Of a stretch of 64,000 nt of DNA, positions 1 through 13,484 are shown one piece after another. The stretch lies in the NCBI RefSeq assembly GCF_000327385.1, contig NW_008710211.1:1144880-1208879 (forward strand), given 5' to 3'. Position 1 is the first letter of the stretch, and the number at the start of each line of letters is the position of its first letter. The translations under genes were made by a program, and so were the position numbers. This DNA comes from Lottia gigantea (lineage: Eukaryota; Mollusca; Gastropoda; Lottiidae). The notes beneath the pieces were generated by a model. The model saw only the letters and a program-made list of their open reading frames with translations, did not search any database and was not told where the DNA came from.

Positions 1-73
1 CAGACATCAGTAAACATAACAGCCAAAACAGGAATGTGGTGGTTCTTTACTCTGTGAAAGATATGATACTTAT

Positions 74-256
74 TTATATTGTATATTCTTTGGTTAGTTC
101 TTCCTCTGGTTGAACTTTAGAGACTTCTTTTACCTCATCAGTTGTCTCTTCTGAAGGAGCTTCTATTTTAGTTTCTACACCCGCAGAAGGGTTTTCCGGT
201 TTTTTTACCTCAGAGACAATTTCTGGTTGAACAGTAGAGACTTCTTTGACCTCTCT
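74..256 (-). CDS. C-terminal coding segment of an acidic EVK-rich protein (partial, function unknown)
   Basis: On the minus strand a frame open from 256 ends at a TAA at 76-74. It reads as a low-complexity acidic segment made of repeats such as EVKEVSTVQPE and DEVKEVSKVQPEEE, with the C-terminus ELTKEYTI. Two copies of an EVKEVS-VQPE unit about 40 residues apart support coding origin, because the codons differ while the peptide is kept. An in-frame TGA at 259-257 means any exon must begin within the AG-rich bases just after it. A stronger-looking acceptor further upstream (about 284) does not lead into this frame. It could therefore be a last exon with a weak acceptor, or a decayed copy. I do not recognise the family; the composition resembles PEVK-like or cytoskeletal linker sequence. 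It is a different gene from tensin and lies on the opposite strand. Confidence 0.4.
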   Translation of the reverse strand, partial: REVKEVSTVQPEIVSEVKKPENPSAGVETKIEAPSEETTDEVKEVSKVQPEEELTKEYTI

Positions 257-482
257 TCATATTTATATGGCATCCTGTCAGCAATAGAAATATCTTACTA
301 TACAGGTAGCAGATTTTAAGATATAAAATTTAAAATTGGACATACAATACTCAAATAAAATTTACACAAATAACTGAATGGGTGGTCAAAATGAATAATC
401 TTGAAAAAAGCAACTATATTTTAATGAGGTAGTGGAAGCCAAAAAGACTACATATGGTGAAAAAATTGAAAACTCCAGCGGC

Positions 483-665
483 TTAAAGGGACAGTTGAGC
501 TATTTTTTTTGACAAATCGTACCTTAATCTCAGAAACAGGAATTTTTAGCTAAGCCAATCAATAATGCTGTTTACGGCTCACAGTCAAAATTTGAGCTTT
601 CAAATCCATGTCTGTCCAGAGTTAGATGCATTTGAAAGTTAAAATGATGCCTGTATTTTTCTCCA
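483..665 (+). mobile_element. TTAA-flanked MITE, family 2, 3'-truncated copy
   Basis: Begins TTAA-AGGGACAGTTGAGC and shares the internal block with TCTCAGAAACAGG and TTTTTAGCTAAGCCAATCA with the complete copy at 57245-57581. The right inverted repeat is not seen. No coding capacity. The TTAA flank suggests mobilisation by a piggyBac-type transposase. Confidence 0.6.
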
Positions 666-3055
666 GACTCTGCCTTAACCAACAGCAGTTGAAGGGCTAT
701 TGACCTAGATTATGAATAGAATATTATAGTTTGTGCAGAGTTAGTAATTTTGAGAAATGCCTGCAACAAGTGGAAACTCTAGAATCTTCATCAGTTTAAG
801 CCTTTTAATCTCTATAAAATAAAATATAGAATAGCAGTGGAAGGTCTATTGACCTAGAATATAAGTTGAATATTACAGTGTAATATGAATGTAATACAGC
901 AAATTAACATGTTATCTATGCTGTAATAAATCAGTCAATAAACCATCTGTTACCAGTCTATATATCAAAACTTATCTTTTTACCTGGGTGACACAGGTAT
1001 GGGTAAATAACTAACATTAGTACATAGCAGTGTGGCTAAATTTCCCTCATTGCACACAGCATGTATTGTCTGTCTTTATAACCCTGAACTTTTCTCCTTG
1101 GGCCTGTGCATTTCGTAATTGTAATTAAAAATTCTTTTTACAACCACTATGACCTAAACTGGAGAAAAGGAGCAACTTCCACATAGCAAAAGAGTAAGAT
1201 GTAAAACTCAATTGCATTTAATGTGCCAGAGAGTCTACAGTTCAAGGGATAATAACAAACACAATATCCTCATGTACAGGGATGATCTCCTATTACATAT
1301 TAAACAAGGAAATCCTTCATCAATCATCATTTATATTGGACCCATTCAAGATCCTGTGGGTGAGGCTGATATCTTCCTCCCATTGTTCATTGCCAAGCAT
1401 TTGGTAGCTGAAAGGAACAACATATAACGTGTTTTATTTGATTTATGCAATAGTTTGTAGCAACAATTTAAAAATTATTGTGTCATATCTTGGTAAAAAT
1501 TATGCACCAATAGATCAAAGCTTTCTCCCGTATATCTAGATCTATTATCTTTTAAGAAGTAATATTCATGTGCTGAATTTGTGACAATTATTTAAAGATT
1601 TTTTTTAGACCAATTTTCCAGTATTTAACATTCTTCAGCACATTTTATGATATTTTCAAAATTTTTATACAATATTTAAGATTAATATCTTCCGTTTTTA
1701 AGATCAAAGCAAAGACATCAAAGGATTTATGAGATTTCTAACACCTTGTATTAAAGTAAAGTCTTGAAGTGGGCGAAACATATCGCATAACACCTCTGCA
1801 TCAAGTGCATTTCAATTGATATATCATTTCGAAATGAAGTTGTGGAGCAGGTTTTCCGAGTGGCTGAAGACATAATGAAATAAGTTCAAGAATATTTTAG
1901 GATTAATAATGTTAAATAAACATGTATTCAATTATTTCATCTCTCTTTTTGACAGCTGTTCATAATTTTATTTAGTTTATATATTCATATATAAATCGAT
2001 ATTTCAAATAAAATCATAAAATCTTACTTGAGATTTGGGTTATTGCTATAAAATTCGAAACAATTCAATGATGTTAAATCTTAAAGCTACATTCCTCTAT
2101 ATTATATTTGAAATATAACATGGAAATAAAACTTTTAAAGTCAGGGCAATTTATTTTAACACAAGTCTTTATCCATAATCATGTATATTATTGAAATTTA
2201 ACTGATCAAAGACTGAAATAAACAGAATAATTGTATTGTTGTTTTATATAGTGCGGGCACACAAACAGTCTTTTTTGTCAATTTTGTCGCAAATTTTGAG
2301 CACAATCTCAACTGTACCCGTGCTTCCACAACGGAATTTATTATATCAAACAAGTTTGGAAATTGGCGTCGATTGTTTTAACATCTGCAAGACAGACTGA
2401 CATCATCCAAACAGATTCATTTTCCTATCAATTGCATGCTCTGCACGTGATTATCAACATAGTTGAAAAAAACTGTGTGTCTGCAGACAAAACTCTAGTC
2501 GGCAACAAAAATCACCAAGCCAGACCATTTGTGTGCTTGCAAGAAAGCGTATGAATAAATTCTGCCTGAGCTGATGGCTAAAGTGTGTGAAAAGAAATAT
2601 ATATCTGGCCTGAGCTGGATGCAGACTTCACCTTCTAATGTCTAATATTAGATACAGAATTATAACAGCTTACTGAAAGATAATCTCTCTATATCAATAT
2701 ATATAGTCTATTGTGTTGTTCAAACCCTATCAGGTAGCCTCCTGTCATCTACTATAATATATATGTAAATTACATTCCGACTGGCAACGCTGGGGTTAAT
2801 CTGAGCTCCTGAACCATAAGCAGGTGGGAGATAGGAGACTGAGACTTTTAGATACGCTCAATTGAGTTTATGTGCTGTTGAACATGAAAAGTTTGTTGCA
2901 TTTTCCAAACTTGTGTTGCCAGCAAGAGCTGAGAATCTTTCAATTGAAAGGGGGTTTTTAAAGTCTTGGAGAGATAGACCTACTGGCTGACCAATTTTTG
3001 CTTGTGTCTCTTGCTGGAAAATCGAAAAAGAGTGCTGCCCTGGAATAAAAATTCA

Positions 3056-3140
3056 CTTATTGTCATTGTACACTGCATGACATTGCCTTCGCCCATTAGG
3101 TGCAGAAAAGTAGCACATAAAACTCCATTCAATTCATTTG
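3056..3140 (+). mobile_element. SINE 3' tail fragment
   Basis: Contains the TGCAGAAAAGTAGCACATAAAACTCC tail of the SINE family whose full copy is at 29041-29375, in the opposite orientation. Other fragments of the same tail lie near 7810-7860, 10135-10310, 16735-16842 and 23219-23330 (plus) and at 4286-4371 (minus). Confidence 0.6.
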
Positions 3141-3897
3141 GCTGCTGTCTCTGGTGATTGCTTCTTCAACTATTCAAGAATCAGAAATCTGCCTGTATCT
3201 GAAAATAACCAAACACAACTACCTGAGGATTAGTAACTGTAGGTGTTTGAGACTATTCAGGTATTGGTACAATGTTTGAACAGTAGTATTATAATGGTAA
3301 TGAGGTCCCTGTCTTTAATCCCATCCTGTATAAAAGTTGAATACTGAATCACATTATCAAGTAGAATAGTAACCATTAGATCATCTAATCTTTACACCTT
3401 ACCCAGGTAGAGTTACATCTCAAATAGACCTCTGACCAGGGCCGTTATTTTAACATTCTTTAGGTGGATATTTTGGTGTTGAAGTTCACGCTTATTATTA
3501 ATGTCTGCATGCATATTTCAAAAATTCTATTGCCAAAAACACAGCCAATCCTTGAGGTCTATAAGGTATTGACTATTTTACTTTCAAAGCTTGATATTAA
3601 AGGCATAAAATCCACTTTCATCATGAACATCTGAAAAAGTTTGAAAGGTGAATTTTTAATAAGGAGGATTCTGTTGAGGCATGATTGAAAACAATTCATT
3701 GGGTCATCTATTTCTTAATAAAAAAATTCCAACTGGATATACAGATATAGGTTGGATTAAGATGACAGCATGATGAGATTACCTTACACTGATGACAGTG
3801 GTCAATGAGTTGATTTATTAATTAGCTAACCTCATGACCTAAAATCTGGGTTTTATCATAGTTAATCAAAGCTCCTGAATCAATTAGCATATTAGAC

Positions 3898-4680
3898 AGA
3901 TGATAACAATCTGTACTCATTGACCTCATCTAAAACTGATTATTGTTATATGATTAGGAGACCTGGTCAGCCCAGTCTTTTGCCATCTTACAGACTGTAA
4001 ACTTTGGCTGTGACATTACAATTTTTATTACTTATGGAAGATTTGAATCAATGGCATCTAGCACCAAATCGCTAAAGAATTACAATCCAACTTGCCTCCC
4101 ATTAAGGTGTTCATTAATTTATTAAGATATAACAATCTGTACTCATTGACCTCATCTAAAACTGATTATTGTTATATGATTAGGAGACTGGGTCAGCCCA
4201 GTCTTTTTACCAATGATCACTGGCGCAAACAGTTTCCTTACCACTTTTGTACAGGTTGGTCTTGATGTCACAAATTTGTCTTTCTTGAGGAGAAATGAAA
4301 TGAAATGAATGGAGTTTAATGTCCTGCTTTTCTGCACCATGTGGGCTAATGAAGACAGGTTTCTTGTGGATTCAAACAACTGAACCGAATCGCTAGAAAA
4401 TGTCAATCCATTGCGCTACCCATTAAGGTGTTCATTAATGAATTATTATAATAGATACAACAATCTGCACTTATTGACCTGGACTGAAGCTGACCACTGT
4501 TATCTGATTAGAAGACCTGGTCAGTCCTGTCTCTTGACCACTGGACTAAATAATCTGACACTGGGTGTACCATCAGGTTCAAGATTTGGTCAACCGAGGA
4601 CTTTATTAGCAATATCATTTTGTTGCACATCAGACCTTCATTCAGTGACAATATTTATATTCCTTTGACGTTTCTTTGAT
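3898..4680 (+). repeat. Three diverged copies of a segment of roughly 230-330 bp
   Basis: The string ACAATCTGTACTCATTGACC followed by GATTAGGAGACCTGGTCAGCCC recurs starting near 3905, 4133 and 4459, each time with CCCATTAAGGTGTTCATTAAT between copies. The middle copy carries a minus-strand SINE tail (4286-4371), which accounts for its greater length. The third copy is the most diverged. Short open frames over the segment are repeat-derived and look non-coding. Confidence 0.7.
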
Positions 4681-5129
4681 TTAACTGAAAGATTCATATT
4701 CAATAGGTAACTTAAGGCAAGATAAGAACATTAACCGACTCTTTTGATTTCCAATTGTCTTAGGATATTTAATGTGCACAGCCTGTAGAACACAGGACCT
4801 CTGTTAATCAACCAATGCAAATGGCAGAAAACTGTTTTCTATAACAGCCCATCCAACGAAATTGGATTGAAAATCTATATAAAAATGACGTCAAAAGTAA
4901 CAAATAACAATTACAAAAACAAAATTTTTCTTTCAAGCAAAGATTAAATATGTGACATTATTTTAGTTGTTTATGGTGGAGTAGAAATAATCATGCAATA
5001 TGGTGATTAATATATATGATAATTGATAATATAATTGATATATAACATCTTCTCTCATAATATCACATCTTGTTATTACAATCTTTTCATTCTAAATAAA
5101 GTTTTTATGAGAAATTAAGATGCATGACT

Positions 5130-5193
5130 TAACCCTTTTCAGCCCACCTTAACCCTTTTTCAGCCCACCTTAACCCTTTTGCAGCCCACCTTG
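5130..5193 (+). repeat. Short tandem repeat, 21-bp unit x3
   Basis: Three consecutive copies of about TTAACCCTTTTCAGCCCACC, differing by one T or G. Found in non-coding DNA. Confidence 0.85.
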
Positions 5194-6437
5194 AATTAAT
5201 TACACTCAAGTATAAATGTTAAATGGAGCATACAACATGCCTTGATGAGAAAAATTGTGAGTAAACACTTTGTTTAGAGCTTGTTAAGTAGAGGTCTGGT
5301 GTTATCTCGCTAATCTTTATTGACTTCTCTGATTGGTTAATTGTACAGTAAGTTGACCACTTAGCTTCTGCGTATGATCAGGCCAAGTGAACCACTTAAA
5401 CCTTTCATACTGTCGGATTCAGACAGAAATATTTTATGACTGCTGTCAAAACGTTAATTCCCTACTCATGTAGCTTGTCGAATTTCACTTTATATACTTT
5501 TATTATTTACACACTAACTTGTCATATTTCTGATAAAAGGTTAGACTGACCTCATCACAACAGGACAGTGGGGTAGCAAAGTGGAAGTCAGTATCAAGTC
5601 CATGGAATTGTCAGCTGCAAGGGCAGTGAAATTTGGACTGTCATAACTTTCAGAGCCTTGTTGGCATGCTTACATCTAGTTATTATGTAATGGTTCAATT
5701 GGCAAGAAAATACACTGAATATTGCAATAGATAAATTAAATTTAGTATTATCAGCTGGTAAAGCAAACATTGAGATAATTATATCATTATTTAGAAATTA
5801 AAATTTGACAAGACCCAAAATAATTTTTAGAAATTGACAAATTGACATATTCAATTAGGGTCAAAGGGAGGACCACCTAGCTATATATGGTCAACGTATC
5901 AATGTTGACCGTCCATGGTCCATAATTGTTTAACCACATGTCCAGCGAGATGTCCACCCAGTATGACCTCTACTGATATTTAAACTGACCAGTAATTATT
6001 GTCCTTAAAGGTCTGAGGTTTGGGTGGAATGTACTTGTTTTTGTCAGGTAATTAGATTTATTAATTTGATTCTCTTCACACTCCTGTTCAGCGAGTACTC
6101 TAACTAGATTCAGTAGTCCTAGAATTTTAATCCCCATTTTCAGAACTGTAGTTTAACTGATGATTAAATTTGTTGCTGAATTTTGTCATTTACAATGGAT
6201 GAAGATTAATTTTTGATATTTTTATGGCATTACTGACACAAGAAAGGCGAGGACATGGTCACTTTTTGGGGATCCCTTTTGCCCTTCTGATTCGCAACTC
6301 AGTTTGTCTGCTAAGTAGGCATTCCAGAGAGACCACAGAATCAGAATTGTTGTAAAGGATAAAGCCCTAGTTTGTCCACTTAGTATACAAGGCCTTGAGT
6401 TAGTTTATGCAGTCAAGGTTATAAATAAGTATCTAAA

Positions 6438-6560
6438 ATTACACAGGTGGCTTTGGACTAGCTCAGTGTTAGGGATTAGGTGAAATGGGTTTGAATCCTC
6501 TTGAGGTGAGAGAAATTCTAATACCAGGACCAGTGTTGGCTTTTAACCTCCATTACTAGT
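6438..6560 (+). mobile_element. tRNA-derived SINE head
   Basis: GGACTAGCTCAGTGTTAGGG resembles a pol III A box and GGGTTTGAATCCTC a B box, followed by CCAGGACCAGTGTTGGC. The last block recurs at 13915-13930, so this is a repeat family and not a tRNA gene. The fold has no proper acceptor stem. Confidence 0.55.
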
Positions 6561-6577
6561 AATCCTACAATGTACTT

Positions 6578-6787
6578 CCCTGGTTCCCAAGCTGGGGTGT
6601 TTTCAACCCCTGGGAGTAGGGTGTCAGGGGTGTGGCCAATTGGTGTAGGAGAAGAATTTATTTTGATTTGAGAGAGCACCTCACATCATCACATGCTGCA
6701 AATGTGGATGAAACAAATTTTGGGGGCGTGAAAGGTCCAGGTGATTGCTCCAGGGGTGTGAAGGCTGAAATAGGTTTGGAACCACTG
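6578..6787 (+). mobile_element. hAT-like MITE with 8-bp target duplication
   Basis: Ends are CCCTGGTTCCCAAGCTGG and GGTTTGGAACCACTG, the CAGTGGTTCCCAA-type inverted ends of many non-autonomous hAT elements. Flanks ATGTACTT (left) and ATGTACTA (right) match at 7 of 8 bases. A second copy in reverse orientation is at 47304-47544, sharing the GTTTCATCCACATTT and ACACCCCTGACACCC blocks. Confidence 0.8.
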
Positions 6788-8799
6788 ATGTACTACATAT
6801 ATCACACTACATGACACTGAATCAGTATGAAACCATGTGTAACAAATAGACAGTGATAACAATCTGAATATATTAATATTTGATATTGTAATTATTGCAA
6901 TGTATATTTATAATCATCATCACATACCTGCCAAACATAGTTATCAGTAGTTCATCAAGGACATATTCACATTTTAAATTTAAATGGGATTTGGAAAAAA
7001 TCGAGGTTTAGGTTACTTTATTTCATTCATTACAGATACCTTCATATTTACAATTCCTTATTCATAATATTATATTTACATTTTATTGTCACATGCTACA
7101 GTGAACCCATGTGAAAAATTTGCATTCATTTACCGATGGCTTCGCCATTCATTTGAATTAACATGTGAAAATTAACCAATGAACGCAAAAAAATCTACAT
7201 TTAATCCTTAAATATTTAATTTTTTAATTCCTGAGAACAGTTGATGATTTGAATGGAAACAAATTTGATCTTCGCAATAATAATAACGGGGGTGGGTAGG
7301 GTTTTCTGGAATGGGGTCGTACTTGTAAAAGGTTTAGAACCTTTATCAACATCCTAATTCTTCTTAGTGTTTATTGTATAATTACTGATATATCTACTCA
7401 ATATCCTGGCCAGAGTGAATGGCTTTATAAACTAATAAAACTGATTGGTTAATGAAAAGCACTAAGCTGGCCCGATATAAAATCAATGTCAAATACTTAA
7501 TAAATCTTAGAGCTGATAGGAAACAATAGTCCATTGGTCATAAAACTTCTCTATAAATAAACCTTTTATTACAATAAATAGAAAAATAATTCGGTGAATA
7601 ATTCCTGGCATTGTCTTGGAGGTTGTCAGGTGATTGGCTGGAACTGTAGCACCATTGTTATTTTCTATTGTTTACCTTGTTATTGCACCTCAGGCAATTA
7701 TTGATGACTTTGATACAATAATATAGCTTATAATATAGACGTTGAAAAGTGACTCACATCAGGATAAAGCTATCAAGGAAACGTTATTAGCTATGTGGAC
7801 TCCCCAAAGGAATGGTACAGTAAAGAAGGACGTAAAACTCCATTCATTTCATTTCATTTCCAAAGGAATGTCCAGGAATATCTGTCATGTTATCAAGGGA
7901 ATATGAAGTCATTTACAATATGTTTATTTACCTGTAATTTACTGTAAGAAATAATAGTGTGACAAGTATTTAGATTTCCAGAATTTCTTCAAACAAATAG
8001 AAAAACACTGCTGTGTTAATTAAGTAATTTACTGGTAAAACAAATTGGCTCTTTGAATCATTATTGTACAGATAGGACAGGATGTGCTTATTCTTTCGCA
8101 GGACAAACACTCGGGTGAACTAAAAGGTGTTTTGTATTAAACTGGTAATGTGATAATGTGATAATAGAAAATTTAGTTCCTGTGCTTTGTTTGCTAATTT
8201 GTAATCTTTAATGAGGTTTGTATCAGGAAACTATTGCCTATTATTGAATTCTAGTTGAATGATGCTCTTGTTAAGTGATTGTCTGATTGTCTGATAGAGA
8301 AGATGAAGGAAATTTGTATGCCACTAATTTGTCCTTCTGGATTATTTTTTAGAATGACAATAGACTTGTCAGGTGATAGTAGTCCCATTTATCTTGTGAC
8401 AGGTATATTTAGCTGTCATCGTTTTTTTTCTCCGTCTGCTGTCGCATCACTATGACATAATCAATAATAAATACCCATGATTCATAGCTTGTGCTTTGTC
8501 ATGGCAACCCTTTTGTTTTTAAGTTTCAATTTGATTCTATTTTAAGTAATATTATTATATTGATTAGCTAGGTGATGAATTGTGTTTGTTTTAATATTAT
8601 CACGTGTTGCCGTAAGGTGTAGTCTATATGTTTCCTGTTTTCATTGTTACGCAATTTTATGCCGTTCACAGGTGAAAATTGAAATTCACAACAAAAAATT
8701 GACATTAGTTGTACCATATTCTAGAATATACCCCGATGTGAAGTGATGAAAGGAGTTTCTATAAACAGACAGTAGTACAAAAGTGTTACATCTTTTGGT

Positions 8800-9306
8800 T
8801 TCTGGGATATAACCATAGAGTTAGGTATTGTGGTATTTTGGTCTACCTTCTGGAATATAAACCTATAGGTAATGTGGTATTTTGGTCTACCTTCTGGGAT
8901 ATAACCCGAGGGTTAGGTATTGTGGTATTTTGGTCTACCTTCTGGGATATAACCCTAGGGTTAGGTATTGTGGTATTTTGGTCTACCTTCTGGGATATAA
9001 CCCTATAGGTATTGTGGTATTTTGGTCTACTTTCTGGATATAACCCTAGGGTTAGGTATTGTGGTATTTTGGTCTACCTTCTGGGATATAACCCTAGGGT
9101 TAGGTATTGTGGTATTTTGGTCTACCTTCTGGGATATAACCCTATAGGTAATGTGGTATTTTGGTCTACCTTCTGGGATATAACCCTAGGGTTAGGTATT
9201 TTGGTCTACCTTCTGGAATATAACCCTAGAGTTAGGTATTGTGGTATTTTGGTCTACCTTCTGGGATATAACCCAGGTATTGTGGTATTTTGGTCTACCT
9301 TCTGTC
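8800..9306 (+). repeat. Minisatellite, about 48-bp unit, 11 copies
   Basis: Unit reads roughly TCTGGGATATAACCCTAGGG then TTAGGTATTGTGGTATTTTG and GTCTACCT. Some copies lack about 7 bp and are 41-42 bp long. A long open frame across it arises from the repeat and shows the periodic peptide GILVYLLGYNPRVRY; I do not consider it a gene. Confidence 0.9.
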
Positions 9307-9905
9307 ACATTGTGGACTAATTTCTGGAAGTGATGTCTGTTGCATTGGATAATGAGTATATGTGTGATGCAATCATTAGTTTAATTAGTCATTTGTGGTC
9401 TTGTTGAAATTTTATTCATGATTCACAAGTTCGATGTAACAAGCTGTTTGAAATGTGTCACTTGATTTTAAAATAATTATATAAGAAATAGATGAGACTA
9501 AACAAAGTTTGTAGAAGCAGAAGAAAATGTCTAAATATTCTGTTGAATTGCTAATGTAAGGCCAATAATTATTTCAGATTCAATGAAATTTCTAAGATGA
9601 GAAAAAACATTCTAGTTATCGATTGATTCACTCTTATGCAAGGGTTGACTAAGTTTTATTATTTATTGAAGCGAGGGAGAACGTTCTGCTATTGTAAACA
9701 GTGCAGTCTTCTATTGAGTATAATTTGCAGATTCTTTGATGTTGGAATATTGAGTCATAGTTAATTCCTCGGAGAAAATTGTAAAATACTGATCGTCTGT
9801 GATTAACATGTGCTTTATTTCTAATTCATGGAATTCGGAACTGGGTCAGATATTGGAGACAGTTTTAGTAGGATGTATTTAACTTTGGGCTTTATGTGTG
9901 TTATG

Positions 9906-10090
9906 TTTTGTCTTTTCAAGGTTTAGGTTTTAGAATCAGAGCAGTATATTTTTGTCTTTTCAAGGTTTAGTTTCTAGAATTAGAGCGGTATATTTTTGTC
10001 TTTTCAAGATTTAGGTTTTAGAATCAGAGCCGTATATTTTTGTCTTTTCAAGGTTTAGGTTTTAGAATCAGAGCGGTATATTTTTGAACC
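9906..10090 (+). repeat. Minisatellite, 44-bp unit x4
   Basis: Four adjacent copies of TTTTTGTCTTTTCAAGGTTT followed by AGGTTTTAGAATCAGAGCGG and TATA, with few differences, indicating recent expansion. Confidence 0.85.
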
Positions 10091-13000
10091 TGTGGGATGG
10101 AAAATGTTATTTATATGTAGTTTAACAGGACATTACATCATTTGTAACAATAGTGGGACTATTTTCCTCATTTCACACTGCATGGTGTTGCCTGGAGTCA
10201 TTTGCCAAGTAGGATAAAACATCATTTCTAGTTAAACAAGACATCAAACCATCTGCTAGCTGTGAAAGCTAAATTTTCCTCATTTCACACTGCATGGTGT
10301 CATTAGTTAAGAACTGTATAATGCAATAGATATCTTGTTGAATTCAACAGGATCTAAATTCCATCTGAGACCAAGATGACTGTAGAGGGAATACTGGTCC
10401 TGTCACATGACACCTCTGGCTGATATTGGAGGCTGAGTATATTTTGAAACAACAAGTGGTTCCTTGTTGATGTTATTAAATTAACCATGCTGGGACACGC
10501 CTGATTACACCAGTTAATTTCATTAGTCTTTAGATCTGATGCCTGCCATTAATGACTTTTATAATTAGCCTGTTGTTTTTACCAGGTTTTGATACATTGT
10601 GTGTTGATGGCATTTCAGTTTGTGTCTTTGTTCTGACTGCATTCATGTGAATTTTTGTGCTGAATTTCGAAAGGACCTGTTCATGAATCTTAATGTAATA
10701 TTTATGGTGATTTCCTGAAGGACTTATTATAATTTGCTGTTTATATGTGATTCTACATTTTTTTTTGCCTTTTCTTTCTGCATTGTTTCAGGATTTTACT
10801 GGTGTGACTATATTGTGTGGACTTGAGGAATTATGCTAGGTGATTTTCTCTTTTGCAAAGTACTGATTTGTGGTAGTAGGGTCATTTTATTTTCTTTTGT
10901 GTCTCTGTTACTACAATTGATGTGCTATTTTCTGTAAGTTTTTTTGCGATATTTTGCCAATTTTGAAAAGAACGGTCATTAATCTGGGGTTTTTCTAAGT
11001 GCTTTATAGAGTGTCTTTTATTTTGAGATTCTGGTTCCGTCTGACTATATTGATGTTAATTTTACTACTGAATCTTTGAAAACTTCCTGATATTATATAA
11101 CAGAACAGGTTGTGACAGTTTCTACTTGGAAAGACCATTTGATTAAAACAAGCAGTTTTTTTAGTTACCAGAAAACTGAAAAACAAAAAGCAGACCAATG
11201 TGTAATTTTGATAATTAGATTATCCAGACTGAGTATATCTGGTATGAAATATTTGATTACGTTCCACGTAGACCCGATGAACTGGTTTTTTTTCATTTTG
11301 TAGATTGCTTGCTTGCCATTTATTTGATTGAATTTGTCTTTTCTTTTTTGAGATGCAGTTATCACCAGGAGAACAATTGTTGGAATAGGATTTCGTCTGT
11401 TGTCAAAAGTGTGTTACTTATTTCTTATTTGAGTAAATTATTCTGTAAATGGGTATGGATATCCAACTTGTAAAAGTGACCTGGAATAAGTCATCTTTCC
11501 TCATCATTCCAATCAACCCAGCTGTAAACGGGCTTAGATAATCCAGAAAAGATCCAGGTTGAAAGGTTTTGCTTAGGAACAGCTGATAAACAGTATTCTA
11601 GTTGTTAATATTGTCAAAAAAAAAATAAGTGAATTTCTTTTTGTTCATCAACCGAAAATATGGTGTGGAAAAAAGTGTAAAACTCCAAGTCTTGTAAACA
11701 AAATTTCAAAGAACTATTATTCCTTTTTGTTGTTTACGTTACATTATAATTTATTATCGTGCATTTTCAAATTGAATTTTGACAGAAAGAAAAATGGAGA
11801 TAAAAAGCCAGTTGAATGTTTTCACGTTTATCATTTTGTGGTAATTTAAGTTTCAAGAAGTTTTCTGGTAATTTTCACCAATTTTCTCTGCTTGCCAACT
11901 CATTTTCACAGATAAGAATTTGGATATTTTGTACATTTTGCCAAGAATTTGACACCGAAATAAATTCTTTGAAACATATATCTCTTCAGACTTGAAATTG
12001 ATGAAAAAATACTGTTGATTATCATTCTGATTTCAATTGCATTTGTGTGGTTTCCTTGTATTTATTCTAGAACAGTCTTGAGGTTTGATGTTGATATTTT
12101 CGTAAGAATATTTCTGTTTTTTCCAAGACTTTCAATTACTTTCGACATTGTGGGTCTGTTTTTAGATTTAATCAAAAATAAACCAATTGCGGCTTTGAAA
12201 AGAAAGAAATATCATTAGTTTTTGGAATGGATTTTTGTTTTGGATTTCGAGTTTTGTTTTGCAGTTTGGATTCTTAGTACTTTTTTATTCATGTGTTTTT
12301 CAAATTATGTTTTTTTTGGAAGCCCTGAATAAATGAAATAAATCACAGTTCTAAATTTGGATACAGCAATGAACGTTTTTTGAGTGCTTTTTGTTGGAGG
12401 TTGGACAAAGTGTTTTTGACAAATTTGGAGAATTTCGGAAAATAAGAATTCAGCAAAGAAGCATATTTTTGAACTCAAATTATCTTTGGTAGTCTGTGAG
12501 CTGGAAGTTAAGAATGTAACAGTATTATTAAAGTGTTAATAAGTTGAATATCTCGTAAACAACAGTGATATATTATATCATATATACCTCCTAACCATCT
12601 TGATATTATAATTATTAATTAGTACTTCAGGTTAATTATGTGAGAACTTCGTAATTAGTGGCTTCTACCTTTCAGTTATAATTAGTACTCTGTGTTAATT
12701 ACATATGAGGTGCCACAATGAAAGCACTGGCTGAGGTCACAGAGAGATATTGATTCAATGGACATTGAGACATTGAGAAAATAAGTAATAGTTTTTAATT
12801 AAAAGTTTCCATCTTTTATCTATTGAAAAGAAAAAGGAAAAGGAGGTTATCAGTTTTTGATAGATGTTTTTCAGACAATAGGATTCTTCTTTCCAAAAAA
12901 ATTCCGAGTGTGTTTTGGGGATAAAAATTTCTGGGATTATTCAGGAATACTTGCTCATTGATGTATTTGGAAGTTCTTTATGTTCCTTGAGGAATACTGT

Positions 13001-13355
13001 TAGATTGTCTCTTTGGTTCTCTGAACATTGTTGTATTGTGAACAGTGTTGTTGTTCGGAACAATGACTTTTGATATCATAAATTATATGTAAGCAATTGT
13101 TTGGAATATAACCAGTGGGTTTTTGTAACATTGTTGTCAATGCAGTGTTACAACTGGATCCAAAATGAAAATATCTTTCAGAAATAATTGTGTGTGACTA
13201 TAATATCCTGATTAATAACTTTCGATGCAGACATTTTGAAGATTGTGTTATTCACACGAATGGGTTGGGCCGAACCTTGGATTATTCATATTACTGATTA
13301 ATTAATACTCGTTAATAACTGTTAATTGATTAATCTTAACGAGATATTCTGAAAA

Positions 13356-13484
13356 ATGGAAGTAGTACAGCAGTATAATATTAACAGTATAATGGAGAAA
13401 TACATGTTAAATTATGATCCGTCCAAATGTATTATATATAACGGAAAAATGTACTGTCCTGTTCCAGATCAACTTAATAATAAT
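13356..13484 (+). CDS. Candidate alternative first coding exon of tensin (43 codons)
   Basis: An ATG in good context (GAAAAATGG, A at -3 and G at +4) opens 43 codons starting MEVVQQYNINSIMEKYMLNY and ending CPVPDQLNNN, followed directly by a consensus donor (AAT|GTAAGT). An in-frame TGA lies one codon before the ATG (13350-13352), so the start is well defined and this would be a first coding exon. It ends in phase 0, the phase needed by the exon at 41773 and also by the 39-nt exon at 18844. The peptide shows no domain I recognise. The support is start context, open frame, donor and phase; no homology backs it. It could belong to another transcript or be a chance open frame with a good donor. 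Confidence 0.5.

Larger units (their letters stand above)
257..13355. other. Non-coding stretch upstream of the first tensin exon seen
   Basis: I find no convincing exon here. It holds a TTAA-flanked MITE copy (about 483-665), SINE tails, a triplicated segment (3898-4680), three minisatellites (5130, 8800, 9906), a hAT-like MITE (6578-6787) and tRNA-derived SINE pieces. If the 39-nt exon at 18844 belongs to a C1-containing isoform, part of this stretch is intron of that isoform and its earlier exons lie here unseen or before the window. Confidence 0.6.

Noticed and set aside
9012-9320. 102-codon open frame with periodic GILVYLLGYNP peptide
   Set aside because: It is the translation of a minisatellite whose unit happens to lack stops in this frame. 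Unit-length variation shifts the frame, and no splice or start evidence exists.
12015-12218. 67-codon hydrophobic frame that could be a small membrane protein
   Set aside because: T-rich DNA gives hydrophobic translations by default; no start context, splice or homology support.
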